Positions 1 to 9,340 of a stretch of 50,986 bases of DNA are shown here, in pieces; the stretch's first letter is position 1; each line of letters starts with the position of its first letter. The stretch is from Pseudomonas viridiflava (GTDB lineage: Bacteria > Pseudomonadota > Gammaproteobacteria > Pseudomonadales > Pseudomonadaceae). Both the position numbers and the translations under genes were made by a program. The notes beneath the pieces were generated by a model. It searched no databases and was not told where the DNA came from. It worked only from the letters and a program-made list of their open reading frames with translations. The stretch is from the NCBI RefSeq assembly GCF_900580865.1, contig NZ_UTBZ01000017.1, positions 1 to 50,986 on the forward strand, read 5' to 3'.

Positions 1-262
1 AGAGGGGACTGACCGTGGGAGATTGGCGAGTTCCACCGACCTGATCTTGCTTTGGGGAATCCATAATCGACTCGATCTTTCAGGTCGATGCATAGCGCCA
101 GACATCTCGGTCGGCTCCTTCTCCCTGGGGGAGAGGGGACTGACCGTGGGAGATTGGCGAGTTACACCGACCTGATCTTGCTTTGGAGAATCCATAATCG
201 ATTCGATTTTTCAGGTCGATGCATAGCGCCAGACATCTCGGTCGGCTCCCTCTCCTTCGGGA
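1..262. repeat. Two tandem copies of a 131-bp intergenic repeat
   Basis: The segment beginning AGAGGGGACTGACCGTGGGA at base 1 recurs at base 132 with only a few substitutions over about 131 bp, so this is a direct tandem repeat with period 131. Both copies contain the same GGTCGATGCATAGCGCCAGA core. The second copy runs into a different end, ending in GGGAGAGGGCTGGGGTGAGG, a type of sequence common between pseudomonad genes. The array may continue to the left of the window. No coding sequence is credible here. Confidence 0.85.
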
Positions 263-310
263 GAGGGCTGGGGTGAGGGGCGAGCCAGGCACAAATCTCC
301 AATCAGCACG

Positions 311-341
311 CAAAAAAAAGCCCCGCATTTCGCGGGGCTCT
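311..341 (-). terminator. Rho-independent terminator of the purM-purN-DUF3108 operon
   Basis: A GCCCCGC/GCGGGGC stem (320-326 with 332-338) is followed, in the minus direction, by a run of eight T (complement of the A run at 312-319). It lies just past the stop of the DUF3108 gene. Confidence 0.85.
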
Positions 342-357
342 TTGTTCTTGCGGTGGA

Positions 358-1071
358 TCAGTTGCCTTTAACGGTTTTGCCGTTGACCGTGCCGTCCTGG
401 AGCATGATGTTGTACTCCTTGCCGTCGGTTTCAACCTGTTGCAGACGAACCAGCAGGTAATCCCAGTCCTTGGCGAACCAGAGGACGGTGATGCGCTTGC
501 TTTGTGTCGGGTCGCGTACGCGCTCGACCTTGATCGCATCGATCTTGCCAGCCTTGGTTTCGACTTTCTCCGAACCCAGCACGCGGAAGTCATAAGTATC
601 GACTTCGCCGTCATCGACCACTTGATAGCTCATGGTCTTCTTGCCGGCAGCGACGTCATGCTGCAAAGCCAGTTGATAAGTGGACTTGTCGACCATGCCA
701 CGGTTCAGCGGGATTTTCACCGCATCGCCACGGTCGGTGCCGGTGACCATTTTGCTGTTCCAGTCGAAATCCAGATCAGCCTTTTTCGCTTTGCCCAGGC
801 CACCACGTTCGAAGTGGTAGGACTGCGGCAGCAGCGTGTCCTTGTCGAGGGTCAGGGTGCTTTCTTCAGTCAGGCTGGCGATCATCATCGAGGCCTTGAA
901 GCTGAGCTTCCAGACGCCGTTGGCTTCCTTGACCAGACTGCGCTCGGCGGTGCCGCTCATGGGCAACTGCTTCCAGTCGGCGGTGTAGCTGGCGGAGAAC
1001 GGTTGAAGTTCCGCTGCCTGCGCGAAGGGCAGGGCGAGCAGAGCGCAAGCGAAGAGCAGGGCGCGACGCAT
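358..1071 (-). CDS. DUF3108 domain protein, exported
   Basis: A 237-residue protein with a clear Sec signal peptide (MRRALLFACALLALPFAQAA, cleavage after about residue 20), so it acts in the periplasm or envelope. The body has the features of DUF3108: a beta-rich fold with alternating polar and hydrophobic stretches and a WFAKDWDYLLVRLQQ segment near residues 200-214. Its molecular role is not established. It starts 8 nt after the purN stop and ends just before a strong terminator, so it is the last gene of the purM-purN transcript, an arrangement I associate with pseudomonads. There is no sequence reason to link it to purine synthesis. Confidence 0.85.
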   Translation of the reverse strand: MRRALLFACALLALPFAQAAELQPFSASYTADWKQLPMSGTAERSLVKEANGVWKLSFKASMMIASLTEESTLTLDKDTLLPQSYHFERGGLGKAKKADLDFDWNSKMVTGTDRGDAVKIPLNRGMVDKSTYQLALQHDVAAGKKTMSYQVVDDGEVDTYDFRVLGSEKVETKAGKIDAIKVERVRDPTQSKRITVLWFAKDWDYLLVRLQQVETDGKEYNIMLQDGTVNGKTVKGN

Positions 1072-1079
1072 AATATCTC

Positions 1080-1730
1080 CTAGTGTCGAATCAAGTGGCC
1101 GCTGGCCGCGAGTAACTGGCCATCCAGTAAAGCACCGTGTTCACCGAGTGCCAGCCTGCCTTCGGCAAACCAGCGAACAGCCATCGGGTAGATCAGGTGT
1201 TCCTGAACGTGTACTCGCTGCGCGAGACTCTGCGGCGTGTCGTGCAACTCTACCGGTAATACTGCCTGTACGACCAGTGGTCCGCCATCGAGTTCCTCGG
1301 TGACGAAGTGCACGGAGCAGCCGTGCTCCGTGTCGCCGGCCTCCAGCGCGCGCTGATGAGTGTGTAACCCTTTGTATTTGGGCAGCAGCGACGGGTGGAT
1401 GTTAAGCAGGCGACCCTGGTAGTGGCGAACGAAGTCAGCGCTGAGAATGCGCATGAAGCCGGCCAGCACCACGAGTTTCGGTTGGAATTCGTCGATCAGT
1501 TCGATCAGGGCAGCATCGAAGGCCTCACGACCTTCGAATGCCTTGTGATCCAGTGAGCGGGTGGCGATACCCGCGTCACTGGCGCGTTGCAGGCCGTAGG
1601 CGTCGGCGCGATTGGAAATCACTGCAGCGATGCGGACCGGGCTGTCGCCGGTCCGCGTGCTGTCGATCAGAGCCTGCAAGTTACTGCCGGTGCCGGACAA
1701 CAGCACCACGACATCACAGGTTGCGGACAT
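1080..1730 (-). CDS. purN: Phosphoribosylglycinamide formyltransferase (GAR transformylase)
   Basis: A 216-residue cytosolic enzyme that transfers a formyl group from 10-formyl-tetrahydrofolate to glycinamide ribonucleotide, the third step of de novo purine synthesis. The N-terminal VVLLSGTGSNLQALID is the nucleotide-binding loop. GFMRIL and HPSLLPKYKGLHTH carry the catalytic region, with the His of HPSLLP and the Asn of NIHPS as expected for the family. Its start codon overlaps the last base of the purM stop, so the two are translationally coupled. Length matches the family. Confidence 0.97.
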   Translation of the reverse strand: MSATCDVVVLLSGTGSNLQALIDSTRTGDSPVRIAAVISNRADAYGLQRASDAGIATRSLDHKAFEGREAFDAALIELIDEFQPKLVVLAGFMRILSADFVRHYQGRLLNIHPSLLPKYKGLHTHQRALEAGDTEHGCSVHFVTEELDGGPLVVQAVLPVELHDTPQSLAQRVHVQEHLIYPMAVRWFAEGRLALGEHGALLDGQLLAASGHLIRH

Positions 1731-2788
1731 TAATGAGCCTTAAGGTTCTGCAGATCAACCTGAGCAGCGCCTTCGGCAGCGGCAGCGATCTGACCGATGA
1801 CCCAAGGCTGTTCGCCGGCGTCACGCAGGGTGTTCAGCGCAACCTCAACGTGCTCCTGAGCCACGCAGATAACCATGCCGACGCCGCAGTTCAGCACGCG
1901 GTGCATCTCGGTCTCGTCAACGTTGCCTTTCTCTTGCAGCCAGTCGAATACGGCTGGGCGAGTCCAGCTAGCCACGTCAACCACCGCCTGAGCGCCTTTT
2001 GGCAGAACGCGCGGGATGTTGTCGAGCAGGCCGCCACCGGTGATGTGGGCCATGGCTTTGACGGCACCGGTGTCTTTGATCAGCTTGAGCAGCGGCTTCA
2101 CGTAGATGCGGGTCGGGGCCATCAGCAGGTCGGTCAGCGGTTTGCCGTCGAGCTGAGTGTTTTCGATGTCGGCACCGGACACTTCGATGATTTTGCGGAT
2201 CAGCGAGTAGCCGTTGGAGTGCGGACCGGACGATGGCAGCGCGATCAGCGCGTCACCGGTAGCGACTTTCGAGCCGTCGATGATTTCCGATTTTTCCACG
2301 ACGCCGACACAGAAACCGGCCAGGTCGTAGTCTTCGCCTTCGTACATGCCTGGCATTTCAGCGGTTTCGCCGCCAACCAGCGAGCAACCCGACAGTTCGC
2401 AGCCAGCGCCGATGCCGGTGACCACCTGGGCAGCGGTGTCGACATTGAGTTTGCCGGTGGCGTAGTAGTCGAGGAAGAACAGTGGCTCAGCGCCGCAAAC
2501 CACGAGGTCGTTCACGCACATGGCAACCAGGTCGATACCGATGCTGTCGTGTTTGTTCAGGTTCAGCGCCAGACGCAACTTGGTGCCGACGCCGTCGGTG
2601 CCGGAAACCAGCACTGGCTGTTTGTAGCCGGCCGGGATTTCGCAGAGGGCGCCGAAACCGCCCAGGCCGCCCATGACTTCCGGGCGCGCAGTGCGCTTGG
2701 CGACGCTCTTGATGCGTTCGACCAATGCTTCACCGGCGTCGATGTCTACACCGGCGTCCTTGTAGCTCAGGGAGGGTTGCTTGCTCAT
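1730..2788 (-). CDS. purM: Phosphoribosylformylglycinamidine cyclo-ligase (AIR synthetase)
   Basis: A 352-residue ATP-dependent enzyme that closes the imidazole ring of FGAM to form aminoimidazole ribonucleotide, the fifth step of purine synthesis. Recognisable family motifs are the N-terminal [36 protein letters not shown] and [11 protein letters not shown]. Length is normal. It is the first gene of the minus-strand operon purM-purN-DUF3108, and its promoter must lie in 2789-3161, shared with the divergent DUF2066 gene. I see no frameshift or missing motif. Confidence 0.97.
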   Translation of the reverse strand: MSKQPSLSYKDAGVDIDAGEALVERIKSVAKRTARPEVMGGLGGFGALCEIPAGYKQPVLVSGTDGVGTKLRLALNLNKHDSIGIDLVAMCVNDLVVCGAEPLFFLDYYATGKLNVDTAAQVVTGIGAGCELSGCSLVGGETAEMPGMYEGEDYDLAGFCVGVVEKSEIIDGSKVATGDALIALPSSGPHSNGYSLIRKIIEVSGADIENTQLDGKPLTDLLMAPTRIYVKPLLKLIKDTGAVKAMAHITGGGLLDNIPRVLPKGAQAVVDVASWTRPAVFDWLQEKGNVDETEMHRVLNCGVGMVICVAQEHVEVALNTLRDAGEQPWVIGQIAAAAEGAAQVDLQNLKAH

Positions 2789-3161
2789 GATCCAGGCCTT
2801 TAGGGGAGGGGATTCAGGGGTAACGACCGAGTTCAGCGGGAACTTCGAAATCGACGGGGCGATGGCCTCACGCGAGTTTCGAGGTGCCCGGCTGTTGCCG
2901 GTCTGCGAAGGCGCGCGATTTTATCAGGCTTGAGGGGCAGCGGCCATCCTCGCACCGACGGGCAGGGCCATATCCACGGAAATTTTTTGCAATTGAGGCG
3001 AATGAACGCCTGTATAAGGTGGGGCAATTAACCGTCTATCGTTATCACTGTGCAAAAACTTACCGCTGTCGTGTGAATGTTTGGTGCTGGCAGATTGTCA
3101 CAGCCTTGCTCAACCGATTCACGCGGCCTGTTCCAGCCGCTCCTGTCGACGGGAATTTTCC
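2789..3161. promoter_or_regulatory. Divergent intergenic region between purM and the DUF2066 gene
   Basis: A 373-bp stretch with no credible gene. It must hold the promoters for the leftward pur operon and the rightward DUF2066-perM-hda group. I see AT-richer patches around 2920-3060 but no pair of boxes good enough to name, and no clear operator or terminator. Confidence 0.5.
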
Positions 3162-4220
3162 ATGCGTTTTTGTAAATTGTTGTTTGTGGGTTGTTTGTCT
3201 CTGATCAGCCTGGCGAGTCACGCCGAAAACCTCAAAGGCCTTTATCAAGTGCGTGAGCCGGTCAATGGCCAGGCACCGGAAGAACGTGATCGTGCCACGC
3301 AGGCGGCGCTGGATACGTTGGTGCTGCGTTTGACCGGCGATCCGAAAGCTGCGCAAAACCCGGGGCTGGCGGCGATTCGCAAGGATCCGCAGCAGATCAT
3401 CAGTCAATTCGGTTTCGATGCCGGGCCGCCGGAGGTACTGAAAGTCGATTTCGATCCGGCGACCACCGAGCAGGCGCTGCGTCGTGCCGGCTTGTCGGTG
3501 TGGGGCGCCAGTCGCCCGTCGATTCTGAGCTGGTGGCTGAATGACTCGGCTGAAGGTTCGAGTCTGGTCGGTGATGGTCAGGCCGCTGCTGCGCCATTGC
3601 GTACGGCTGCGCAACACCGCGGATTGCCGTTGCGTCTGCCGCTGGCGGACCTGAGCGAGCAACTGGTTGCGACGGCGCCGGCGCTGGAAGGCACGGATCC
3701 GGCACCGTTGCGCGGCGCCTCCGAACGCTACAACGCTGATGCTTTGCTGGCGGTGCATGCCCGTGAAGAAGGCGGGCAGTGGCAAGCGAAATGGCACCTG
3801 TGGCTGGGCGATCAAAAAGAGGCGGGCAGTGTGCAGGGCGCCGATCAGGCCGCTGTCGCTGACGCGGTGATGCTGGCGGTGGCTGAGCGTCTGGCGCCAC
3901 GTTTTGTTGCCAAACCCGGTGCTTCCGGGCAGCAGACTCTCGAAGTGCAGGGTATGAATCTGGAGCATTACGCGGCGCTGTTGCGGTTACTCGAACCGTT
4001 TGGCGTGCGTCTGCAAAGTGTTGACGGCGATCGCATCGTCTATCGGGTCAATGGCAGCGCCGATCAGATGCGTGCGCAGTTGTCGCTGGCCAAGTTGCAG
4101 GAGTTGCCGGCCGAGGCGCCAGCGCAGGTTTCAGCACCACAGCCTGCGGTTGCAGGTGCGGCACCGGTCGCGGCTCCGGCCCCGAGCCCGGCAGCGCCGT
4201 CGTTGCGGTTTCGCTGGTAA
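3162..4220 (+). CDS. DUF2066 domain protein, exported
   Basis: A 352-residue protein. I chose the ATG at 3162 because it opens directly on a signal peptide (MRFCKLLFVGCLSLISLASH, then AENLKGLYQV); an upstream in-frame extension to 3081 lacks signal-like sequence. The mature protein begins with a YQVREPVNGQAPEERDRATQ segment typical of DUF2066 proteins. The last 40 residues are Ala/Pro-rich (APAPSPAAPS), probably a flexible tail. Function is unknown. It is followed at 34 nt by the PerM-type gene and then hda, which suggests one transcript. Confidence 0.85.
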   Translation: MRFCKLLFVGCLSLISLASHAENLKGLYQVREPVNGQAPEERDRATQAALDTLVLRLTGDPKAAQNPGLAAIRKDPQQIISQFGFDAGPPEVLKVDFDPATTEQALRRAGLSVWGASRPSILSWWLNDSAEGSSLVGDGQAAAAPLRTAAQHRGLPLRLPLADLSEQLVATAPALEGTDPAPLRGASERYNADALLAVHAREEGGQWQAKWHLWLGDQKEAGSVQGADQAAVADAVMLAVAERLAPRFVAKPGASGQQTLEVQGMNLEHYAALLRLLEPFGVRLQSVDGDRIVYRVNGSADQMRAQLSLAKLQELPAEAPAQVSAPQPAVAGAAPVAAPAPSPAAPSLRFRW

Positions 4221-4254
4221 GTCTTTCCTTATATAGAAGCTACAGGAGTGGTAC

Positions 4255-5328
4255 ATGGCCGATACGCGGCGTTGGTTCTGGCTCGGTGGGGTTGTCCTGC
4301 TTTGCGCGTTTGTCTGGTTGCTGCACCCGATCCTCACGCCGTTTCTGGTGGCGCTGCTGCTGGCTTATCTGTTCGATCCACTGGTGGATCGCCTGGAGCG
4401 ACTTGGTTTGTCGCGCACCTGGGGCGTGATCGCGGTGTTTGCTTTGTTCTCCCTGATCGTCACGGCGCTGATGCTGGTGCTAGTGCCGATGCTCGCCAAG
4501 CAGTTGCTGCGACTGTACGAACTGGCACCGCAGATGCTCGACTGGCTGCAGCACACGGCAGTGCCGTGGGCACAGTCGAAGCTGGGGCTGTCGGACGGTT
4601 TCTGGAAGTTCGACAAGGTCAAGGCCGCAATCAGCGAGCACATGGGGCAGACCACCGACATTGTTGGCGTGGTGCTGAGTCAGGCAACGGCCTCCAGTCT
4701 GGCGTTGATCGGCTGGCTGGCCAATCTGGTGCTGATCCCGGTAGTAAGTTTCTACCTGCTGCGCGACTGGGACGTGATGATGGCCAAGATCCGCAGCCTG
4801 CTGCCGCGTGATCGGGAAGAGACCATCGTATCGCTGGCCGGTGAGTGTCATGAGGTGCTGGGCGCGTTTGTTCGCGGTCAGTTGTTGGTGATGGTGGCGT
4901 TGGGCGTGATCTACGCAGCGGGCCTGATGATCGTCGGGCTGGAGCTGGGGCTGTTGATCGGTCTGATCGCGGGTCTGGCGGCGATCGTGCCGTACATGGG
5001 CTTCGTGATCGGTATCGGCGCGGCACTGATTGCCGGTTTGTTCCAGTTCGGTGGCGATCTATACCCGATGGTCGGGATCGTCGCGGTGTTCATGGTCGGT
5101 CAGGCGCTGGAAGGTATGGTGCTGACACCGTTGCTCGTGGGTGATCGTATCGGTCTGCATCCGGTGGCAGTGATCTTTGCGATCCTGGCCGGTGGCGAGC
5201 TGTTCGGTTTCACCGGTGTGCTGTTGGCGTTGCCGGTGGCGGCGGTGATCATGGTGCTGGTGCGCCATGTGCACGATTTGTACAAGGATTCCGACATCTA
5301 TAGTGGTGTCGACGATCCGCAGTTGTAA
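4255..5328 (+). CDS. AI-2E family (PerM-type) membrane transporter
   Basis: A 357-residue polytopic inner-membrane protein of the AI-2 exporter/PerM superfamily. It shows hydrophobic segments near residues 10-50, 58-85, 145-180 and a long C-terminal cluster at about 200-345, with the central soluble stretch between the third and fourth segments that is usual for the family. GLIAGLAAIVPYMGFVIG and LLVGDRIGLHPVAVIFAILA correspond to conserved family regions. The substrate is unknown; the AI-2 name does not apply safely to all members. It sits between the DUF2066 gene and hda with an ACAGGAG ribosome-binding site before the ATG. Confidence 0.88.
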   Translation: MADTRRWFWLGGVVLLCAFVWLLHPILTPFLVALLLAYLFDPLVDRLERLGLSRTWGVIAVFALFSLIVTALMLVLVPMLAKQLLRLYELAPQMLDWLQHTAVPWAQSKLGLSDGFWKFDKVKAAISEHMGQTTDIVGVVLSQATASSLALIGWLANLVLIPVVSFYLLRDWDVMMAKIRSLLPRDREETIVSLAGECHEVLGAFVRGQLLVMVALGVIYAAGLMIVGLELGLLIGLIAGLAAIVPYMGFVIGIGAALIAGLFQFGGDLYPMVGIVAVFMVGQALEGMVLTPLLVGDRIGLHPVAVIFAILAGGELFGFTGVLLALPVAAVIMVLVRHVHDLYKDSDIYSGVDDPQL

Positions 5329-5534
5329 TCGGGCAGGGCGGCCCGGCGAATAGCCGGGTTGGCCCGCGTCCTGCAGGCGCTGGCGCCAAAGAATCTGTCA
5401 TAAAACCAGCGTGTTAACGCAAACCTTTGATTTTGCTTGGACTCTGTCGCATTGTGCGCTCAGCTTCACGGGTATAAACTTCGCAAACTTTACACAGAGG
5501 CCACTAACGGTTCCTTGAGAACTGTTCAGTCAGC

Positions 5535-6239
5535 ATGAAACCGATTCAGCTGCCCCTAGGTGTGCGTCTGCGTGACGACGCCACCTTCATCAACTACTAC
5601 CCAGGCGCCAATGCCGCTGCACTCGGCTATGTCGAGCGTCTATGCGAAGCCGACGCCGGCTGGACAGAAAGCCTGATCTACCTGTGGGGCAAACACGGCG
5701 TAGGGCGTACGCATCTTTTGCAGGCGGCGTGTCTACGATTCGAGCAGATGGGCGAGCCGGCGGTGTACTTGCCGTTGGCCGAGTTGATGGATCGCGGCGT
5801 CGAAATCCTCGACAACCTCGAACAGTACGAACTGGTTTGCCTGGATGACTTGCAGGTAATTGCCGGCAAGGCTGACTGGGAAGAGGCGATGTTTCATCTG
5901 TTCAACCGTCTGCGTGACAGCGGTCGGCGGCTGCTGATCGCCGCTTCCACTTCTCCGCGTGAACTGCCGGTCAAACTGGCTGACTTGAAATCGCGCCTGA
6001 CCCTGGCGCTGATTTTCCAGATGCGTCCGCTCTCCGATGAAGACAAATTGCGTGCCTTGCAATTGCGCGCGTCGCGTCGTGGTCTGCACCTGACTGATGA
6101 AGTCGGACATTTTATTTTGACTCGCGGCACCCGCAGCATGAGTGCGCTATTTGACTTGCTTGAACAGCTCGATCAGGCTTCGTTGCAGGCTCAGCGCAAG
6201 CTGACCATTCCCTTCCTGAAAGAAACCCTAGGCTGGTAA
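5535..6239 (+). CDS. hda: DnaA regulatory inactivator Hda
   Basis: A 234-residue AAA+ protein related to DnaA. With the DNA-loaded sliding clamp it stimulates ATP hydrolysis by DnaA, which prevents re-initiation of replication. The N-terminal QLPLGV (residues 5-10) matches the clamp-binding motif. LWGKHGVGRTHLLQAA is the Walker A region, in the variant form seen in Hda, and LVCLDDLQVIAGK is Walker B. The C-terminal RGTRSMSALFDLLEQLD region is the lid helix. Unlike DnaA it lacks the DNA-binding domain IV. The length fits Hda rather than DnaA. Confidence 0.95.
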   Translation: MKPIQLPLGVRLRDDATFINYYPGANAAALGYVERLCEADAGWTESLIYLWGKHGVGRTHLLQAACLRFEQMGEPAVYLPLAELMDRGVEILDNLEQYELVCLDDLQVIAGKADWEEAMFHLFNRLRDSGRRLLIAASTSPRELPVKLADLKSRLTLALIFQMRPLSDEDKLRALQLRASRRGLHLTDEVGHFILTRGTRSMSALFDLLEQLDQASLQAQRKLTIPFLKETLGW

Positions 6240-6453
6240 CGGCGCGGCTTTCAGCGTGTCTCGGCACATTTCAGGCGCCAGAAAATCCGCTTTCCTGCAG
6301 GGTGTGCAGGCCGCGTATCGGTTCAAATGGGCTTAAGCGCTTAGATGTAAACGAGAAACCGAGAAGTCACAAAAAGATCGATTGAATTTGCAAATGAGGT
6401 TGATAGCGGGCATAGTCTCGGCTTCTTTACAACTATCAGCCACGGTCGTGCCC

Positions 6454-7071
6454 ATGCTAAAGCGCTTCGCACCCCTCGTGCCTCTCGCACTCGTCACCCT
6501 GTTGTACGGTTGCGCTGCTCATTCTCCAGTTCAAGAGCAGCCTCAACAGGTTAAAAATTCTGCCACGGCCCAGTCTTCCGTTATTTACCAGGAAGAGTTG
6601 GACACCGAAAAAGAACTCAACGAATTCAATGGCAAGAAGCCTTATCAGCTTCCTGTTCTGGCCGACAGCATCCTCGAACGCGGCATGTCCCTGATCGGTA
6701 CCCGTTACCGTTTCGGCGGTACCTCTGAAGCCGGTTTCGATTGCAGCGGTTTCATCGGCTACCTGTTCCGCGAAGAAGCCGGCATGAACCTGCCACGCTC
6801 GACTCGCGAAATGATCAACGTGGATGCACCTCTGGTGTCGCGCAGCAACCTTGAGCCGGGCGATCTTCTGTTCTTCGCCACCAACGGTCGTCGCGGTCGT
6901 GTCAGTCACGCCGGGATTTACCTCGGTGACAACCAGTTCATTCACTCCAGCAGTCGTCGCAGCGGCGGTGTTCGCATCGACAGCCTGGGTGACAGCTACT
7001 GGAGCAAGACCTTCATCGAAGCGAAACGCGCTCTGGCCAACGCTCCGACTGTAGTAACTGCTCGCAAGTAA
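6454..7071 (+). CDS. NlpC/P60 (C40) cell-wall peptidase lipoprotein, copy 1
   Basis: A 205-residue protein. The start at 6454 is chosen because it gives a proper lipoprotein signal (MLKRFAPLVPLALVTLLYGC, lipid on Cys20); the ORF extends upstream without signal features. The C40 domain follows: catalytic Cys in GFDCSGFIGYLF, His in RVSHAGIYLG and a second conserved His in QFIHSSS. Such enzymes cleave peptide stems of peptidoglycan and are anchored in the envelope. A close paralogue lies 220 bp downstream. A stem without a T run (7079-7102) follows the stop. Confidence 0.93.
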   Translation: MLKRFAPLVPLALVTLLYGCAAHSPVQEQPQQVKNSATAQSSVIYQEELDTEKELNEFNGKKPYQLPVLADSILERGMSLIGTRYRFGGTSEAGFDCSGFIGYLFREEAGMNLPRSTREMINVDAPLVSRSNLEPGDLLFFATNGRRGRVSHAGIYLGDNQFIHSSSRRSGGVRIDSLGDSYWSKTFIEAKRALANAPTVVTARK

Positions 7072-7159
7072 TCCCTCGTTGTCGCTGCGTTCGCGGCGAC
7101 AATCAGGCTTCCGGTAACGGAGTAGACCTAGACTTTACAAGGTGAAGTTAAAGTCTTAC

Positions 7160-7187
7160 TTGAAGTTTGCCGCGTAGCCGCTAGAAT
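7160..7187 (+). promoter_or_regulatory. Sigma-70-type promoter candidate before the second NlpC/P60 gene
   Basis: TTGAAG (7160-7165) and TAGAAT (7182-7187) are separated by 16 bp, a good match to -35 and -10 boxes. Predicted transcription start is near 7194, only about 17 bases before the terminator stem at 7211. Confidence 0.6.
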
Positions 7188-7210
7188 CCTGTATCTATAT
7201 TGATGGCAAA

Positions 7211-7244
7211 CCGCCTGCGTGCTCACGCAGGCGGTTTTGTTTTC
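7211..7244 (+). terminator. Perfect 10-bp stem-loop plus T-rich tail, upstream of NlpC/P60 copy 2
   Basis: CCGCCTGCGT (7211-7220) pairs perfectly with ACGCAGGCGG (7225-7234) around a GCTC loop and is followed by TTTTGTTTT. It ends about 45 bp before the lipoprotein start, so it is either a terminator of the upstream gene or an attenuator for the downstream one. Confidence 0.85.
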
Positions 7245-7290
7245 TGTCCTCCGGCAGAAAAAGCCGCAGCCAGATCAGGATGCTCTGCTT

Positions 7291-7827
7291 ATGACGATGT
7301 CGGCCCGCCTCACTTTGATCTTCTTCGCAGCGCTGCTCAGCGCCTGCGCCAGTCGCACACCGCCTCCCGCGCCGGTGGTTCGCGCGCCGGTCGTGTTCGG
7401 CCCCTCCCAAGCTTTTTCACCTGCTGCTGAAGACGTGCTGTTTCGCGCGCTTGGCCTGGTCGGCACGCCTTATCGCTGGGGCGGCAATACGCCGGATTCG
7501 GGGTTTGATTGCAGCGGGCTGATCGGTTTTGTCTACCGTGATGCGGCGGGCATTTCTTTGCCACGTTCGACGCGTGAGCTGATCGTCATGCAGGCACCGA
7601 ATGTCGGTAAGGAAGGCTTGCAGACCGGCGACCTGATCTTCTTCGCCACCAATGGCGGTTCGCAGGTCAGTCACGCGGGGATTTACGTCGGCGAAGGGCG
7701 GTTCGTGCATGCGCCGGCCACGGGCGGCACGGTGAAGCTGGACAGCCTGTCGAAGGCGTACTGGCAGAAAGCTTATCTGAGTGCCAAGCGGGTGTTGCAG
7801 CCGGAGCATCTGGCGCATAACCCGTAG
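7291..7827 (+). CDS. NlpC/P60 (C40) cell-wall peptidase lipoprotein, copy 2
   Basis: A 178-residue lipoprotein paralogous to the gene ending at 7071. The start at 7291 (or ATG 7297) gives MTMSARLTLIFFAALLSAC, a lipoprotein signal with lipid on Cys19. Catalytic features are GFDCSGLIGFVY (Cys) and VSHAGIYVGEGRFVHAPA (His and second His). A Pro-rich linker (residues 24-30) joins the anchor to the C40 domain. Expected role is peptidoglycan peptide hydrolysis. The promoter-terminator cassette at 7160-7244 lies just upstream, so expression may differ from that of copy 1. Confidence 0.92.
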   Translation: MTMSARLTLIFFAALLSACASRTPPPAPVVRAPVVFGPSQAFSPAAEDVLFRALGLVGTPYRWGGNTPDSGFDCSGLIGFVYRDAAGISLPRSTRELIVMQAPNVGKEGLQTGDLIFFATNGGSQVSHAGIYVGEGRFVHAPATGGTVKLDSLSKAYWQKAYLSAKRVLQPEHLAHNP

Positions 7828-7848
7828 TAAAAATCGCAGCAATCCTGA

Positions 7849-7937
7849 TGTGGGAGCGAGCCTGCTCGCGAAAGCGGTGTATCAGTCAACTCTATGGAGA
7901 CTGACACTCCGCATTCGCGAGCAGGCTCGCTCCCACA
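7849..7937. repeat. REP pair (inverted) after the NlpC/P60 gene
   Basis: TGTGGGAGCGAGCCTGCTCG (from 7849) recurs inverted near 7912-7937. Two REP elements face each other across about 35 bp. This is the typical pseudomonad extragenic palindrome, lying between convergent genes. Confidence 0.95.
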
Positions 7938-7960
7938 GTTGTTTCAGGTCACATTCAGCA

Positions 7961-9274
7961 TCACTTCGTGGCCGAAACTCGCCACACCTTGTTACCGACA
8001 TCATCCGCCACCAGCAAGCCACCCTGCTGGTCGATCACCACGCCCACCGGCCGCCCCAATGCATTCTCGTCCTTGTCGAGGAACCCGGTCAGCACATCCA
8101 CCGGTTTGCCGCTCGGCTTGCCACCGGTAAACGGTACGAAAATAACTTTGTAACCACTGTGCGGTTTGCGATTCCATGAGCCGTGCTGGCCGATAAACGC
8201 GCCTTCCTTGAACTGCGCCGGCAACGTGTTGCCCTCGGCAAAACTCAAGCCCAGCGAGGCGGTGTGCGGCCCGACCGCGTAATCCGGAGCGATGGCCTTG
8301 GCCACCAGGTCGGGGTTTTGCGGCGAAACGCGGACATCGACATGTTGGCCGTAGTAGCTGAACGGCCAGCCATAGAAACCACCGTCCTTCACAGAGGTGA
8401 TGTAGTCCGGCACCAGATCACTGCCGATCTCGTCGCGTTCGTTGACCGCTGTCCACAGCGCGCCACTTTTCGTCTCCCAGGCCAGGCCATTGGGGTTGCG
8501 GATGCCTGAGGCGAAAATCCGGTGATTGCCGGTCGCCCGATCGACTTCCCAGATCGCCGCGCGGCCTTCTTCTTTATCCAGACCGTTCTCGCCAACGTTG
8601 CTGTTCGAGCCGACGGTGACGTACAGCTTGCTGCCGTCCTTGCTGGCGATGACGTTTTTGGTCCAGTGGTGATTCAAGGTGCCGCCGGGCAAATCGACAA
8701 CCTTGATTGGCTGTGACTTGATCTCGGTCGCGCCGGGTTCGTAGTTGAAGCGCAGCAGGCGGTCGGTGTCAGCAACGTAAAGATCATTGCCGACCAGGGT
8801 CATGCCGAACGGCGAGTTGAGGTTCTGCAGGAACACCGTGCGTGTCTCGGCCACGCCATCATGATCAGCGTCGCGCAGCAAAGTGATGCGGTTCGGACTC
8901 GGCACGCCCGCGCCAGCCTTACCCATGACTTTCTTCATGACCCAGCCACGAATGCCGCTGCTGTCATCTGGCTTGGGCGGGGCATTGGTTTCCGCCACCA
9001 GCACGTCGCCGTTGGGCAACACATAGAGCCAGCGCGGATGGTCGAGGCCTTCGGCAAATGCTGCGACTTGGGTGCCGGCGGCCGCTGTCGGTTTGCCGCC
9101 CTCGGGCCAGCCGATCGCCGGGGCGATGTTCACCGTCGGGATCAGGGTCTTGTTCGGTTCGGGCAGTTTCGGTGATGGGCCGGTGCCGTCGGAGACTTGC
9201 AGGCTGGAGGTTTCACCGCAGGCGGCGAGTCCTCCGGCGAAGGCGATGACAAAAACGAGCTGGGGCTTGCGCAT
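7961..9274 (-). CDS. PQQ-dependent sugar (sorbosone-type) dehydrogenase lipoprotein
   Basis: A 437-residue protein with a lipoprotein signal ([19 protein letters not shown], lipid on Cys19). The rest is a six-bladed beta-propeller of the soluble glucose/sorbosone dehydrogenase family: [72 protein letters not shown] and [20 protein letters not shown] are family landmarks. It probably oxidises a sugar or aldose in the periplasm using PQQ, but the substrate cannot be read from sequence. The gene is monocistronic, facing the second NlpC/P60 gene across a REP pair. Confidence 0.87.
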   Translation of the reverse strand: MRKPQLVFVIAFAGGLAACGETSSLQVSDGTGPSPKLPEPNKTLIPTVNIAPAIGWPEGGKPTAAAGTQVAAFAEGLDHPRWLYVLPNGDVLVAETNAPPKPDDSSGIRGWVMKKVMGKAGAGVPSPNRITLLRDADHDGVAETRTVFLQNLNSPFGMTLVGNDLYVADTDRLLRFNYEPGATEIKSQPIKVVDLPGGTLNHHWTKNVIASKDGSKLYVTVGSNSNVGENGLDKEEGRAAIWEVDRATGNHRIFASGIRNPNGLAWETKSGALWTAVNERDEIGSDLVPDYITSVKDGGFYGWPFSYYGQHVDVRVSPQNPDLVAKAIAPDYAVGPHTASLGLSFAEGNTLPAQFKEGAFIGQHGSWNRKPHSGYKVIFVPFTGGKPSGKPVDVLTGFLDKDENALGRPVGVVIDQQGGLLVADDVGNKVWRVSATK

Positions 9275-9340
9275 TGCTGATCTTCCCTATGAATGCATTC
9301 CTAATCATAGAGGAGGGCGCAAGCCCGATGGTTCAACTGC

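Noticed and set aside
1538..2803. 421-codon frame antisense to purM and purN
   Set aside because: Overlaps two unmistakable enzymes on the other strand.
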